Shown: positions 1 through 8,719, numbered from the stretch's first letter. The stretch is DNA of 64,000 bases from Scandinavium sp036495715 (GCA_036495715.1 DASXML010000071.1:124001-188000), one strand, 5' to 3'. A program made the numbers and translations. Notes: a model not told the origin generated them from the letters alone.

Positions 1-2
1 GC

Positions 3-1295
3 ATGCTCGATCCCAATCTGCTGCGTACCGAGCCAGACGCAGTCGCAGAAAAACTGGCACGCCGAGGCTTTAAGCTGGATGTAGATAAACTTCGCGCTCT
101 TGAAGAGCGTCGTAAAGTTCTGCAGGTCAATACTGAAAATCTGCAGGCAGAGCGCAACTCGCGATCGAAATCCATTGGCCAGGCGAAAGCGCGCGGGGAA
201 GACATCGAGCCATTACGCCTGGAAGTCAACAAACTGGGCGAAGCGCTGGATGCCGCGAAAGCGGAGCTTGATGCTCTGCTGGTTGAGATCCGCGACATCG
301 CGTTGACTCTGCCTAACATCCCGGACGATTGTGTGCCGATGGGTAAAGACGACAGCGAAAACGTTGAAATCAGCCGTTGGGGTGAACCGCGTAAATTCGA
401 ATTTGAGGTGCGTGATCACGTCACATTAGGCGAAATGGCTAAAGGCCTGGATTTTGCCTCTGCGGTTAAACTGACCGGTTCTCGTTTTGTGGTGATGCAA
501 GGGCAAATCGCACGTTTACATCGTGCCCTGAGCCAGTTCATGCTGGACCTGCACACCGAACAGCATGGTTATGTTGAAAACTACGTTCCGTATCTGGTCA
601 ACCATGAAACACTGTTTGGTACGGGGCAGTTACCGAAATTTGGCGGCGATTTGTTCCACACGCGTCCGCTGGATGAAGAAGCAGACAGCAGTAACTACGC
701 GCTGATCCCCACTGCAGAAGTGCCACTGACCAACCTGGTGCGTGACGAGATCATCGATGAAGATGAGTTGCCGATCAAAATGACCGCGCACACGCCTTGC
801 TTCCGTTCAGAAGCGGGTTCTTATGGTCGTGATACTCGTGGTCTGATCCGTCAGCATCAGTTCGATAAAGTCGAAATGGTGCAAATCGTTCGTCCAGAAG
901 ATTCAATGAATGCACTGGAAGAACTGACGGGCCATGCTGAGAAAGTGCTGCAGCTGCTGGGTCTTCCGTACCGTAAAGTGCTGCTGTGCAGTGGTGATAT
1001 CGGCTTTGGCTCGGCTAAAACCTATGATCTTGAAGTCTGGTTGCCCGCGCAGGACACGTATCGTGAAATCTCCTCTTGTTCAAACATGTGGGATTTCCAG
1101 GCGCGTCGTTTACAGGCTCGCTGTCGCAATAAATCAGACAAGAAAACCCGTCTGGTTCACACCCTGAATGGTTCTGGTCTGGCTGTAGGGCGTACACTGG
1201 TTGCCGTGCTGGAAAACTATCAGCAGGCTGACGGTCGTATCGAAGTGCCGGAAGTACTGCGTCCGTACATGAATGGCCTTGAGTTCGTCGGCTGA
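3..1295 (+). CDS. serS: seryl-tRNA synthetase
   Basis: Cytoplasmic class II aminoacyl-tRNA synthetase that charges tRNA-Ser, and tRNA-Sec, with serine. The 430-residue product has the usual length of the enterobacterial enzyme and is complete, although the start lies only 2 bases inside the window, so its promoter and ribosome site are not visible. The N-terminal 100 residues, rich in Lys, Glu and Arg, are the long antiparallel coiled-coil arm that grips the tRNA variable arm. Class II motif 2 is visible as FRSEAGSYGRDTRGLIR near 270, and motif 3 as GSGLAVGRTLVA near 390. A strong terminator follows, separating it from the dms operon. Identification is secure. Confidence 0.98.
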   Translation: MLDPNLLRTEPDAVAEKLARRGFKLDVDKLRALEERRKVLQVNTENLQAERNSRSKSIGQAKARGEDIEPLRLEVNKLGEALDAAKAELDALLVEIRDIALTLPNIPDDCVPMGKDDSENVEISRWGEPRKFEFEVRDHVTLGEMAKGLDFASAVKLTGSRFVVMQGQIARLHRALSQFMLDLHTEQHGYVENYVPYLVNHETLFGTGQLPKFGGDLFHTRPLDEEADSSNYALIPTAEVPLTNLVRDEIIDEDELPIKMTAHTPCFRSEAGSYGRDTRGLIRQHQFDKVEMVQIVRPEDSMNALEELTGHAEKVLQLLGLPYRKVLLCSGDIGFGSAKTYDLEVWLPAQDTYREISSCSNMWDFQARRLQARCRNKSDKKTRLVHTLNGSGLAVGRTLVAVLENYQQADGRIEVPEVLRPYMNGLEFVG

Positions 1296-1315
1296 CACAA
1301 ACCTGTCTCTATCGG

Positions 1316-1342
1316 AAAAAGCGCCTAAGGGCGCTTTTTTTA
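1316..1342 (+). terminator. Rho-independent terminator of serS
   Basis: A GC-rich hairpin, AAGCGCC-taa-GGGCGCTT, is followed by a run of T, 20 bases after the serS stop codon. It isolates serS from the anaerobic dms promoter that begins just downstream. Confidence 0.92.
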
Positions 1343-1350
1343 TACCTGGA

Positions 1351-1364
1351 TTGATACTGAACAA
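1351..1364 (+). promoter_or_regulatory. FNR binding site upstream of dmsA
   Basis: TTGATACTGAACAA matches the FNR consensus TTGAT-N4-ATCAA at 9 of 10 defined positions. It lies about 135 bases before dmsA. E. coli dmsA is known to be activated by FNR without oxygen, so anaerobic activation is inferred here too. Confidence 0.85.
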
Positions 1365-1437
1365 TAACCCTTCGGTCGAAAGCGTAGATACTCCCTTCGA
1401 ATTATAAGCAGCATAAAACTCTAAAAAAGACTGATTT

Positions 1438-1461
1438 CGCTATATACATATCTATATAGCG
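1438..1461. promoter_or_regulatory. ModE-like palindrome upstream of dmsA
   Basis: A perfect inverted repeat, CGCTATATA-N6-TATATAGCG, lies 36 bases before the dmsA start. Its form resembles the paired TATA-rich half sites bound by the molybdate-responsive regulator ModE, which is known to act on dmsABC in E. coli. Assignment rests on the pattern and position; binding is inferred. Confidence 0.72.
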
Positions 1462-1497
1462 ACTGGGTCATTTCAACGAGCAATGAAGTGAGTATCC

Positions 1498-3942
1498 ATG
1501 AAAATTAAAGCCCCCGATGCCTTGTTGGCTGCGGAAGTCAGCCGTCGCGGTTTGATGAAAACCTCGGCAATTGGCGGACTGGCCATCGCCAGTAACGCAT
1601 TCACATTACCGTTTACCCGTATTGCCAACGCGGCAGAGGCTATCGCGCCCGCAGGCCTTGCTGGCAAAGTCGTATGGAGCGCCTGTACGGTCAACTGCGG
1701 CAGCCGCTGCCCATTGCGTATGCATGTGGTAGACGGCGAAATTAAATACGTTGAAACCGACAATACCGGTGACGATAACTACGACGGTCTGCATCAGGTG
1801 CGCGCGTGTCTGCGCGGACGCTCAATGCGCCGTCGCGTCTATAATCCTGACCGTCTGAAATACCCGATGAAACGCGTGGGTAAACGTGGCGAAGGCAAGT
1901 TCGAACGCATTAGCTGGGAAGAGGCGTATGACACCATCGCCAACAACATGCAGCGTTTGATCAAAGATTATGGCAACGAATCTATTTACCTGAATTACGG
2001 TACCGGTACGCTGGGTGGCACCATGACCCGCTCATGGCCGCCGGGAAAAACCCTGATCGCACGTCTGATGAACTGCTGCGGCGGTTATCTTAACCACTAC
2101 GGCGATTACTCTTCCGCACAGATTGCTGAAGGTTTGAACTACACCTACGGCGGCTGGGCCGACGGCAACAGCCCGTCTGATATCGAAAACAGTCAGTTGG
2201 TTGTTCTGTTCGGAAATAACCCGGGCGAAACCCGTATGAGTGGCGGCGGGGTAACGTATTACCTCGAACAGGCACGGCAGAAATCTAATGCACGTTTGAT
2301 CATTGTCGATCCGCGCTACACCGATACCGGTGCCGGTCGCGAAGATGAATGGATCCCAATTCGCCCAGGTACTGACGGCGCTCTGGTCTCCGGTCTGGCG
2401 TGGGTGATGATCAGCGAAAACCTGGTCGATCAGCCGTTCCTCGACAAATACTGCGTCGGCTACGACGAGAAAACGCTGCCTGCGAGTGCGCCTGCAAACG
2501 GTCACTATAAGGCTTATATTCTCGGTCAGGGCAAAGACGGCACGGCAAAAACGCCACAGTGGGCAGCGTCCATCACCGGTATCCCGGCTGAACGTATTGT
2601 TCAGCTGGCGCGTGAAATTGCGATGGCGAAACCGGCGTTTATCAGCCAGGGCTGGGGCCCGCAGCGTCATGCGAATGGCGAGATTGCGACCCGCGCTATT
2701 TCCATGTTGTCAATTCTGACCGGCAACGTGGGTATCAACGGCGGTAACTCTGGCGCGCGTGAAGGCTCTTACGATCTGCCGTTTGAACGTATGCCAACAT
2801 TGGATAATCCGGTCGAAACCAGCATTTCGATGTTTATGTGGACCGATGCGATTGAGCGTGGTCCGGAAATGACTGCCACACGCGATGGCGTGCGTGGCAA
2901 AGATAAACTCGATGTGCCGATCAAAATGATCTGGAACTATGCCGGGAACTGCATCATCAACCAGCATTCCGACATCAACCGCACGCACGACATTCTGCAA
3001 GACGATAAGAAGTGTGAGCTGATTGTAGTGGTCGATTGCCATATGACCTCGTCGGCGAAATATGCCGATATCCTGTTGCCGGACTGCACTGCATCTGAGC
3101 AGATGGACTTCGCGCTGGATGCCTCCTGCGGCAATATGTCCTATGTCATCTTCGCCGATCAGGTCATCAAGCCGCGCTTTGAATGCAAAACCATCTATGA
3201 AATGACCACTCAACTGGCCAAACGCATGGGTGTGGAGCAGAAGTTCACCGAAGGCCGCAGCCAGGAAGAGTGGATGCGCCATCTGTATGAACAGTCGCGT
3301 CAGGCAATCCCTGGTCTGCCGTCCTTTGATGAGTTCCGTAAAGCAGGCATCTTTAAACAGCGTGATCCGGAAGGACACCATGTTGCCTATAAGGAATTCC
3401 GCGAAAACCCAGCCGCAAATCCGTTGACGACACCGTCAGGCAAAATCGAGATCTATTCAGCACAGTTGGCTGAGATCGCGGCCTCCTGGCAGTTGACGGA
3501 AGGCGATGTTATCGATCCATTGCCTATCTACGCTGCCGGTTTCGAAAACTATGATGATCCACTGGCTAAAGAGTATCCGCTCCAGTTGACAGGTTTCCAT
3601 TACAAAGCGCGTTGCCACTCAACGTACGGCAACGTTGATGTTCTGAAAGCAGCCTGCCGTCAGGAAATGTGGATGAACCCGATGGATGCGAAGAAGCGTG
3701 GAATAGCGAATGGCGACCGAGTGAAGATTTTCAACGGTCGTGGCGAGGTACACATCGAAGCCAAAGTGACGCCGCGTATGATGCCGGGCGTTGTGGCATT
3801 AGGTGAGGGGGCGTGGTATGCGCCGGATGCGAAGGGGGTCGATCAGGCGGGTTGTATTAACGTCCTGACCACTCAGCGTCCATCGCCGTTGGCGAAGGGT
3901 AACCCGTCGCACACAAACCTCGTTCAGGTCGTTAAAGCGTAA
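1498..3942 (+). CDS. dmsA: DMSO reductase catalytic subunit A
   Basis: Molybdopterin (bis-MGD) subunit that reduces dimethyl sulfoxide and related S- and N-oxides as terminal electron acceptors. At 814 residues it has the E. coli DmsA length. A twin-arginine export signal, SRRGLMK, sits at 15-21 and is followed by a hydrophobic stretch ending near ANA at 43-45. Cysteines 63, 67, 71 and 104 form the [4Fe-4S] motif of this family. The conserved molybdenum-site segment GTGTLGGTMTRSW is present near 170-180. It is first in dmsABC, 10 bases before dmsB, behind FNR and ModE-like sites, so expression without oxygen is expected. Identification is secure. Confidence 0.97.
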   Translation: MKIKAPDALLAAEVSRRGLMKTSAIGGLAIASNAFTLPFTRIANAAEAIAPAGLAGKVVWSACTVNCGSRCPLRMHVVDGEIKYVETDNTGDDNYDGLHQVRACLRGRSMRRRVYNPDRLKYPMKRVGKRGEGKFERISWEEAYDTIANNMQRLIKDYGNESIYLNYGTGTLGGTMTRSWPPGKTLIARLMNCCGGYLNHYGDYSSAQIAEGLNYTYGGWADGNSPSDIENSQLVVLFGNNPGETRMSGGGVTYYLEQARQKSNARLIIVDPRYTDTGAGREDEWIPIRPGTDGALVSGLAWVMISENLVDQPFLDKYCVGYDEKTLPASAPANGHYKAYILGQGKDGTAKTPQWAASITGIPAERIVQLAREIAMAKPAFISQGWGPQRHANGEIATRAISMLSILTGNVGINGGNSGAREGSYDLPFERMPTLDNPVETSISMFMWTDAIERGPEMTATRDGVRGKDKLDVPIKMIWNYAGNCIINQHSDINRTHDILQDDKKCELIVVVDCHMTSSAKYADILLPDCTASEQMDFALDASCGNMSYVIFADQVIKPRFECKTIYEMTTQLAKRMGVEQKFTEGRSQEEWMRHLYEQSRQAIPGLPSFDEFRKAGIFKQRDPEGHHVAYKEFRENPAANPLTTPSGKIEIYSAQLAEIAASWQLTEGDVIDPLPIYAAGFENYDDPLAKEYPLQLTGFHYKARCHSTYGNVDVLKAACRQEMWMNPMDAKKRGIANGDRVKIFNGRGEVHIEAKVTPRMMPGVVALGEGAWYAPDAKGVDQAGCINVLTTQRPSPLAKGNPSHTNLVQVVKA

Positions 3943-3952
3943 GGAGTAACCG

Positions 3953-4570
3953 ATGACCACTCAGTATGGATTTTTTATTGATTCCAGTCGTTGCACCGGT
4001 TGCAAAACCTGCGAACTGGCTTGTAAAGATTACAAAGATTTAACCCCGGACGTCAGCTTCCGCCGTATCTATGAATATGCCGGTGGTGACTGGCAGGAAG
4101 ATAACGGCACCTGGAATCAGAACGTCTTTGCCTACTACCTTTCAATCGCCTGTAACCATTGCGAAGATCCGGCTTGTACTAAAGTCTGTCCGAGCGGTGC
4201 GATGCATAAGCGTGAAGACGGCTTTGTGGTAGTAAATGAAGATGTCTGTATCGGTTGCCGCTACTGCCATATGGCTTGTCCATACGGTGCGCCACAGTAC
4301 AACGAAGCGAAAGGTCATATGACCAAATGCGACGGTTGTCATGAACGCGTTGCCGACGGTAAAAAGCCAATTTGCGTCGAGTCTTGTCCGCTGCGCGCGC
4401 TGGACTTCGGCCCAATTGAAGAACTGCGTAAAACGCACGGTCAGCTGGCATCCGTTGCGCCGCTGCCGTCTGCGCACTTCACTAAACCGAGCATAGTTAT
4501 CAAACCTAACGCCAACAGCCGTCCGACAGGTGACACCACCGGCTATCTGGCAAACCCGAAGGAGGTTTAA
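3953..4570 (+). CDS. dmsB: DMSO reductase iron-sulfur subunit B
   Basis: Electron-transfer subunit that carries electrons from the membrane anchor DmsC to the molybdenum site of DmsA. It is 205 residues long, the normal length. Four cysteine groups typical of a four-[4Fe-4S] ferredoxin subunit are visible: CTGCKTCELAC near 16, CNHCEDPACTKVC near 67, CIGCRYCHMAC near 99, and CDGC paired with CVESC near 126-148. A good AAGGAG ribosome site precedes the start, overlapping the end of dmsA. dmsC begins one base after its stop codon, so the two are translated together. Confidence 0.97.
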   Translation: MTTQYGFFIDSSRCTGCKTCELACKDYKDLTPDVSFRRIYEYAGGDWQEDNGTWNQNVFAYYLSIACNHCEDPACTKVCPSGAMHKREDGFVVVNEDVCIGCRYCHMACPYGAPQYNEAKGHMTKCDGCHERVADGKKPICVESCPLRALDFGPIEELRKTHGQLASVAPLPSAHFTKPSIVIKPNANSRPTGDTTGYLANPKEV

Positions 4571-4571
4571 G

Positions 4572-5435
4572 ATGGGAAGTGGATGGCATGAATGGCCGTT
4601 GATGATCTTCACGGTCCTCGGGCAGTGTGTGGCAGGTGGCTTTATCGTTCTGGCGCTGGCATTGATGAAAGGAGCGCTTTCTCGCGAGCAGCAACGCCTT
4701 GTTGTACTGAGCATGTTTGTTCTGTGGGTGCTGATGGGGTTAGGTTTTATCGCCTCTATTCTGCATCTCGGTTCCCCGTTGCGTGCGTTTAACTCGTTGA
4801 ACCGCATTGGTGCTTCTTCATTAAGTAACGAAATTGCCAGCGGTTCTGTGTTCTTCGCTGTTGGCGGTATCGGCTGGCTGCTGGCAGTGATCAACAAGCT
4901 GCCACAGGCGCTGCGTACGTTATGGCTGGTGCTGACAATGGTACTGGGCGTTGTCTTTGTCTGGATGATGGTGCGGGTCTACAACACCATCGACACCGTA
5001 CCGACCTGGTACAGCGTCTGGACACCGATGAGCTTCTTCCTGACGATGTTTATCGGCGGGCCACTGCTTGGGTATCTGCTCCTGCGCGTGGCGGGCGTGG
5101 ATGGCTGGGCGATGCGTTTGTTGCCTGTGGTTTCACTGCTGGCGCTGCTGATCAGCGCTATCGTCGTCGTGATGCAGGGCAGTGAGCTGGCAACGATCCA
5201 CAGTTCGATTCAGCAAGCTTCCTCGCTGGTTCCTGCGTATGGTTCGCTGATGGCGTGGCGTCTGGTTGTCCTCGCTCTGGCGTTAGTGTGCTGGATTGCT
5301 CCACAGCTGAAAGGGCGTCAGCCTGCCATCCCATTGCTGAGTCTGGCTTTTGTGTTGATGTTTGCTGGTGAGTTGATTGGCCGCGGTGTGTTCTACGGTC
5401 TGCACATGACCGTCGGCATGGCGATTGCCAGCTAA
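4572..5435 (+). CDS. dmsC: DMSO reductase membrane anchor subunit C
   Basis: Integral membrane subunit that anchors DmsAB and oxidises menaquinol. The 287 residues form about eight hydrophobic helices with short loops, as in the NrfD/DmsC family. The ATG at 4572 was chosen because it has a strong GGAGG site, starts one base after dmsB, and gives the family N-terminus MGSGWHEWPLMIF. An open frame 14 codons longer has no support. Last gene of the operon; a GC hairpin follows. Confidence 0.96.
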   Translation: MGSGWHEWPLMIFTVLGQCVAGGFIVLALALMKGALSREQQRLVVLSMFVLWVLMGLGFIASILHLGSPLRAFNSLNRIGASSLSNEIASGSVFFAVGGIGWLLAVINKLPQALRTLWLVLTMVLGVVFVWMMVRVYNTIDTVPTWYSVWTPMSFFLTMFIGGPLLGYLLLRVAGVDGWAMRLLPVVSLLALLISAIVVVMQGSELATIHSSIQQASSLVPAYGSLMAWRLVVLALALVCWIAPQLKGRQPAIPLLSLAFVLMFAGELIGRGVFYGLHMTVGMAIAS

Positions 5436-5449
5436 ATACGTCGTGAATG

Positions 5450-5472
5450 CGCCGGACTGCAACGGTCCGGCG
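5450..5472 (+). terminator. Hairpin after dmsC, possible terminator
   Basis: An inverted repeat (CGCCGGAC and GTCCGGCG with a short loop) lies 14 bases after the dmsC stop. It lacks a clear T run, so it may act as an mRNA 3' stabiliser or a weak terminator. The rest of the gap up to ycaD is AT-rich with nothing else I can support. Confidence 0.55.
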
Positions 5473-5711
5473 TAACAAATAATGCTACCCGTCCATGAAA
5501 TTTTTCAACTGAAAATAAGTCACCATTTACCCGATTCGCTAATAAAAACAATGGAATAATTTAATAATAAATTCCATTGCCGTTCCGCTGGATAAAAAAC
5601 TTCTATTGTTACCCTGAAAACCGCGCCAGCTCTGGTCTGTAGGCAATTGACTTTGCCAATGAAGGTGGCATGATGCGCCCGAATTCTGAACTTCCTCACG
5701 GTTTTTTATCC

Positions 5712-6860
5712 ATGTCCATGTATTCCCGCCCAGTGCTCCTTCTGCTCTGTGGCTTACTTTTGTTGACGCTGGCGATCGCAGTGCTGAACACGCTCGTCCC
5801 GCTTTGGCTCGCTCATGAGCATTTACCCACCTGGCAGGTTGGAATGGTGGGGTCGTCCTATTTCACCGGTAATTTGGTGGGTACGCTGTTGTGTGGGCGA
5901 CTGATTAAGCGTCTTGGCTTCAACCGCAGTTATTATCTTGCTTCACTCATCTTTGCCGTGGGCTGTGTCGGTTTAGGGTTGACCGTGGGCTTCTGGAGCT
6001 GGCTGAGCTGGCGCTTCCTGGCGGGCGTAGGCTGCGCGATGATCTGGGTCGTTGTCGAAAGCGCCCTGATGTGCAGCGGCACGTCGCGTAATCGTGGACG
6101 CCTGCTGGCAGCGTATATGATGGTGTATTACATCGGCACGGTGTTGGGTCAGCTGATGGTTAGCAAATTCCCGACCGACCTGATGAGCGTACTGCCGTGG
6201 GTGACGGGTATGGTATTGGCTGCGATCCTGCCATTGTTGTTCACGCGGATAGTGAATCAGCCGCACGAAGAGCATGCGCCAACGCAGGTTTGGCCGATGC
6301 TGAAACTACGCCATGCGCGGTTAGGTGTTAATGGTTGCATCATCTCCGGCATTGTTCTCGGTTCGCTGTATGGGTTAATGCCGCTATTTCTGAATCACCA
6401 GGGCGTTAGCGATGCCGGGATTGGTTTCTGGATGGCCGTCATGGTCAGCGCCGGGATCCTTGGTCAATGGCCGATTGGTCGTCTGGCCGATCGCTATGGT
6501 CGTCTGCTGGTGCTACGTGTTCAGGTGTTTGTGGTTATTCTCGGTTGTCTGGCGATGCTAAGTGGCGCGGCAATGGCGCCGACGCTGTTTATTCTCGGCG
6601 CCGCGGGCTTCACACTTTATCCCGTCGCAATGGCCTGGGCCTGTGAGAAAGTTGAGCATCATCAACTGGTGGCAATGAATCAGGCACTGTTGCTAAGCTA
6701 CACCATTGGCAGTTTGCTCGGGCCGACGTTTACCTCGATGCTGATGCAGAACTATTCCGATAACGTGCTGTTCGTGATGATTGCCAGCGTGTCATTTATC
6801 TACCTGCTGATGTTACTGCGCAAAGCCGGACAGCATCCGACGCCTGTGGCACACGCCTGA
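5712..6860 (+). CDS. ycaD: MFS transporter YcaD
   Basis: Member of the major facilitator superfamily with about twelve hydrophobic segments; the substrate is not established. The ATG at 5712 gives 382 residues, the E. coli YcaD length, starting MSMYSRPVLLLL. MFS loop motifs are visible, including GRLIKRLGFNRSYYLAS near 65 and GRLADRYGRLLVLRVQ near 265. No ribosome site precedes 5712. A good GAAGGTGG lies just before in-frame ATGs at 5670 and 5673, which would add 13-14 residues, so the true start is open. In E. coli ycaC lies between dmsC and ycaD; it is missing here. Confidence 0.92.
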   Translation: MSMYSRPVLLLLCGLLLLTLAIAVLNTLVPLWLAHEHLPTWQVGMVGSSYFTGNLVGTLLCGRLIKRLGFNRSYYLASLIFAVGCVGLGLTVGFWSWLSWRFLAGVGCAMIWVVVESALMCSGTSRNRGRLLAAYMMVYYIGTVLGQLMVSKFPTDLMSVLPWVTGMVLAAILPLLFTRIVNQPHEEHAPTQVWPMLKLRHARLGVNGCIISGIVLGSLYGLMPLFLNHQGVSDAGIGFWMAVMVSAGILGQWPIGRLADRYGRLLVLRVQVFVVILGCLAMLSGAAMAPTLFILGAAGFTLYPVAMAWACEKVEHHQLVAMNQALLLSYTIGSLLGPTFTSMLMQNYSDNVLFVMIASVSFIYLLMLLRKAGQHPTPVAHA

Positions 6861-6863
6861 TAG

Positions 6864-6895
6864 AAAAAGCCTGTCACCCGACAGGCTTTTTTCTT
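6864..6895 (+). terminator. Rho-independent terminator of ycaD
   Basis: AAAAAGCCTGTC-accc-GACAGGCTTTTTT is a strong hairpin with a T tail just behind the ycaD stop. It ends only about 50 bases before the LysR gene start. Confidence 0.93.
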
Positions 6896-6945
6896 GGCTC
6901 GCACTCCGGTAAGGTGTTTGCTTCTCTGCGAAGTAAGGACACCCG

Positions 6946-7818
6946 ATGGAGTTGCTGCGTTTTACGTTAGCCCAGATTGAAGCCTTCGCCTGTGTGTGCG
7001 AAACCGGCACGTTGACTCAGGCGGCAAAAAAGCTGAAAAAAGATCGCACCACGGTCAGCGAACTGCTGGACTATCTGGAAGTGGATCTCGGGTACGCATT
7101 GTTCGATCGTTCGACGCGACCACTCACGCTGACCCCTCAAGGCCAACTTCTCTATCACCAGGCGCGATTGTTTTTACATGAGGCTGAAGCCTTTTCCCGC
7201 ATCGCCAAACAAATTCCCGACAGAATCGAAACCCATCTGACGCTATGCTATGACCTGTTTACTCCGCGCGCGCTGTTACTCCGACTGGCAGAGCAACTGC
7301 AGGCGCAGCATATTCAGCTGGATATGATTGCCTGCGAGCGCGTTCAGGCAGAGCAATGGCTCGATGAAGGTAGCGTTGACCTTGGTCTGTTTCAGGCGGT
7401 GAATCGCTCTGTAAACGATCATCTGCACTGGCGTGCGGTAGGGAGTGTTTCATTGGCGGTGTATGCACGAGAAGATTATTTCCCCAAACAGCCTGTTTCA
7501 CTGCTTCATTTGGCGTCACAGCCACAGTTGATGCCTTTTCGTGATTTGCCGCCTTCGCTGGCGGGAAGAATACGCATCGCCGACAGGTTAATTCACGTCA
7601 ACGAAATCACATTGCTGGAAGGCCTCCTGCAAAGCGGTGGCGGTTGGGCGTTTTTGCCAGAACATTTTGCTGTGGAGAGACAGGAAGGCGTCATGCGCAT
7701 AGAGACCGAAATGGGTGCAAAGGGATTAACACACCCACTGGTGGCGCTCTGGAAGCCCGGCGTCATTAGCGGCCCGATGCTTGCGCAAATCTTGGCGGTA
7801 GCCGAAGAGGGAATGTAA
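6946..7818 (+). CDS. LysR-family transcriptional regulator, target unknown
   Basis: A 290-residue protein with LysR architecture. The N-terminal winged helix-turn-helix spans about residues 4-65 (TLAQIEAFACVCETGTLTQA, then an Arg/Lys-rich recognition helix and LFDRSTRPLTLTPQG). A linker helix follows to about 90, then a periplasmic-binding-like effector domain. AAGGAC serves as ribosome site. It is not the E. coli YcaN protein that lies near this locus in K-12: the N-terminus differs throughout. It converges on pflA, sharing a terminator. A role near pyruvate formate-lyase is only a guess from position; the ligand and the regulated genes cannot be told. Confidence 0.85.
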   Translation: MELLRFTLAQIEAFACVCETGTLTQAAKKLKKDRTTVSELLDYLEVDLGYALFDRSTRPLTLTPQGQLLYHQARLFLHEAEAFSRIAKQIPDRIETHLTLCYDLFTPRALLLRLAEQLQAQHIQLDMIACERVQAEQWLDEGSVDLGLFQAVNRSVNDHLHWRAVGSVSLAVYAREDYFPKQPVSLLHLASQPQLMPFRDLPPSLAGRIRIADRLIHVNEITLLEGLLQSGGGWAFLPEHFAVERQEGVMRIETEMGAKGLTHPLVALWKPGVISGPMLAQILAVAEEGM

Positions 7819-7840
7819 AAACAGCCTCCGCAGAGGCTGT
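7816..7840 (-). terminator. Terminator of pflA, overlapping the LysR stop
   Basis: ACAGCCTC-cgca-GAGGCTGT forms a hairpin between the convergent LysR and pflA genes. Read on the minus strand it is followed by a T run, fitting a terminator for pflA. It may also halt LysR transcripts, less strongly. Confidence 0.8.
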
Positions 7841-7845
7841 CAGGC

Positions 7846-8586
7846 TTAGTACATCACTTTGTGACCGTACTGCTCAAGGATGCCCTTGACGCGTTCCATG
7901 GTCTCTTTCTTCGGCGGATGCACGCCGTCCAGCTTATACTCTTCGCCCATTGCGACCCACTTATGCTTGCCAAGTTCATGGTAAGGCAGCAGTTCGATTT
8001 TCTCGACGTTCCCCATATCACGGGTAAATTCGCCCAGACGGTGCGCGGAGTCGTCGTCATCTGACCAGCCAGGAACGACAACGTAGCGGATCCAAACGTT
8101 AATGTTCTTATTCGCCAGATAGCGACAAAACTCCAGCGTGCGGTGGTTGGATACGCCAACCAGATTCTGGTGGATTTCGTCGTTCATCTGCTTGAGGTCA
8201 AGCATGACCAGGTCAGTCACTTCCAGCAGCTCATCAATCACTGGGTCGTAGCGACGGACAAAACCGTTGGTGTCGAGGCAGGTGTGAATACCTTCTTCGT
8301 GACAGGCACGGAACCAGTCACGGACAAATTCGGCTTGCAGGATGGCTTCACCGCCGGACGCGGTTACGCCGCCGCCGGACGCATTCATAAAGTGGCGATA
8401 GGTCACCACTTCTTTCATAAGTTCTTCAACCGTGATTTCGTTGCCGCCGTGCGTGTCCCAGGTATCGCGGTTATGGCAATACAGGCAACGCATCAGGCAG
8501 CCCTGGAAGAAGGTGATAAAGCGGATACCCGGGCCATCAACGGTGCCACAGGATTCAAAGGAGTGAATGCGACCAATTACTGACAT
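7846..8586 (-). CDS. pflA: pyruvate formate-lyase activating enzyme
   Basis: Radical SAM enzyme that installs the glycyl radical on PflB in anaerobic cells. The start at 8586 gives 246 residues beginning MSVIGRIHSFES, as in E. coli; a 36-residue longer frame exists but its extension resembles no known PflA. Cysteines 30, 34 and 37 (CLMRCLYC) bind the [4Fe-4S] cluster that cleaves S-adenosylmethionine. The SAM-binding GGE-type segment ASGGEAIL is near 76. It lies downstream of pflB on the same strand, behind the pflB terminator, so it probably has its own promoter in the gap at 8587-8723. Confidence 0.97.
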   Translation of the reverse strand: MSVIGRIHSFESCGTVDGPGIRFITFFQGCLMRCLYCHNRDTWDTHGGNEITVEELMKEVVTYRHFMNASGGGVTASGGEAILQAEFVRDWFRACHEEGIHTCLDTNGFVRRYDPVIDELLEVTDLVMLDLKQMNDEIHQNLVGVSNHRTLEFCRYLANKNINVWIRYVVVPGWSDDDDSAHRLGEFTRDMGNVEKIELLPYHELGKHKWVAMGEEYKLDGVHPPKKETMERVKGILEQYGHKVMY

Positions 8587-8719
8587 TGCGGTGTTTTCTC
8601 CATATATGGCCCATTCGGGGCCAGTGTATGCACAGCTCAAACCGGCTGTGTTAAGTCTGTTTTGACAGATATCCATAGTATAGATGGCTGGCAAAGCAGG
8701 CTGGGGCAGGAGAGTAGTT

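Noticed and set aside
2032..2670. A 212-codon open frame antisense to dmsA
   Set aside because: Fully within conserved dmsA; composition is that of reversed codons and there is no start context.
8587..8694. A 36-residue N-terminal extension of PflA
   Set aside because: The E. coli-like start MSVIGRIHS at 8586 has a purine-rich site; the extension is low-quality sequence with no counterpart.
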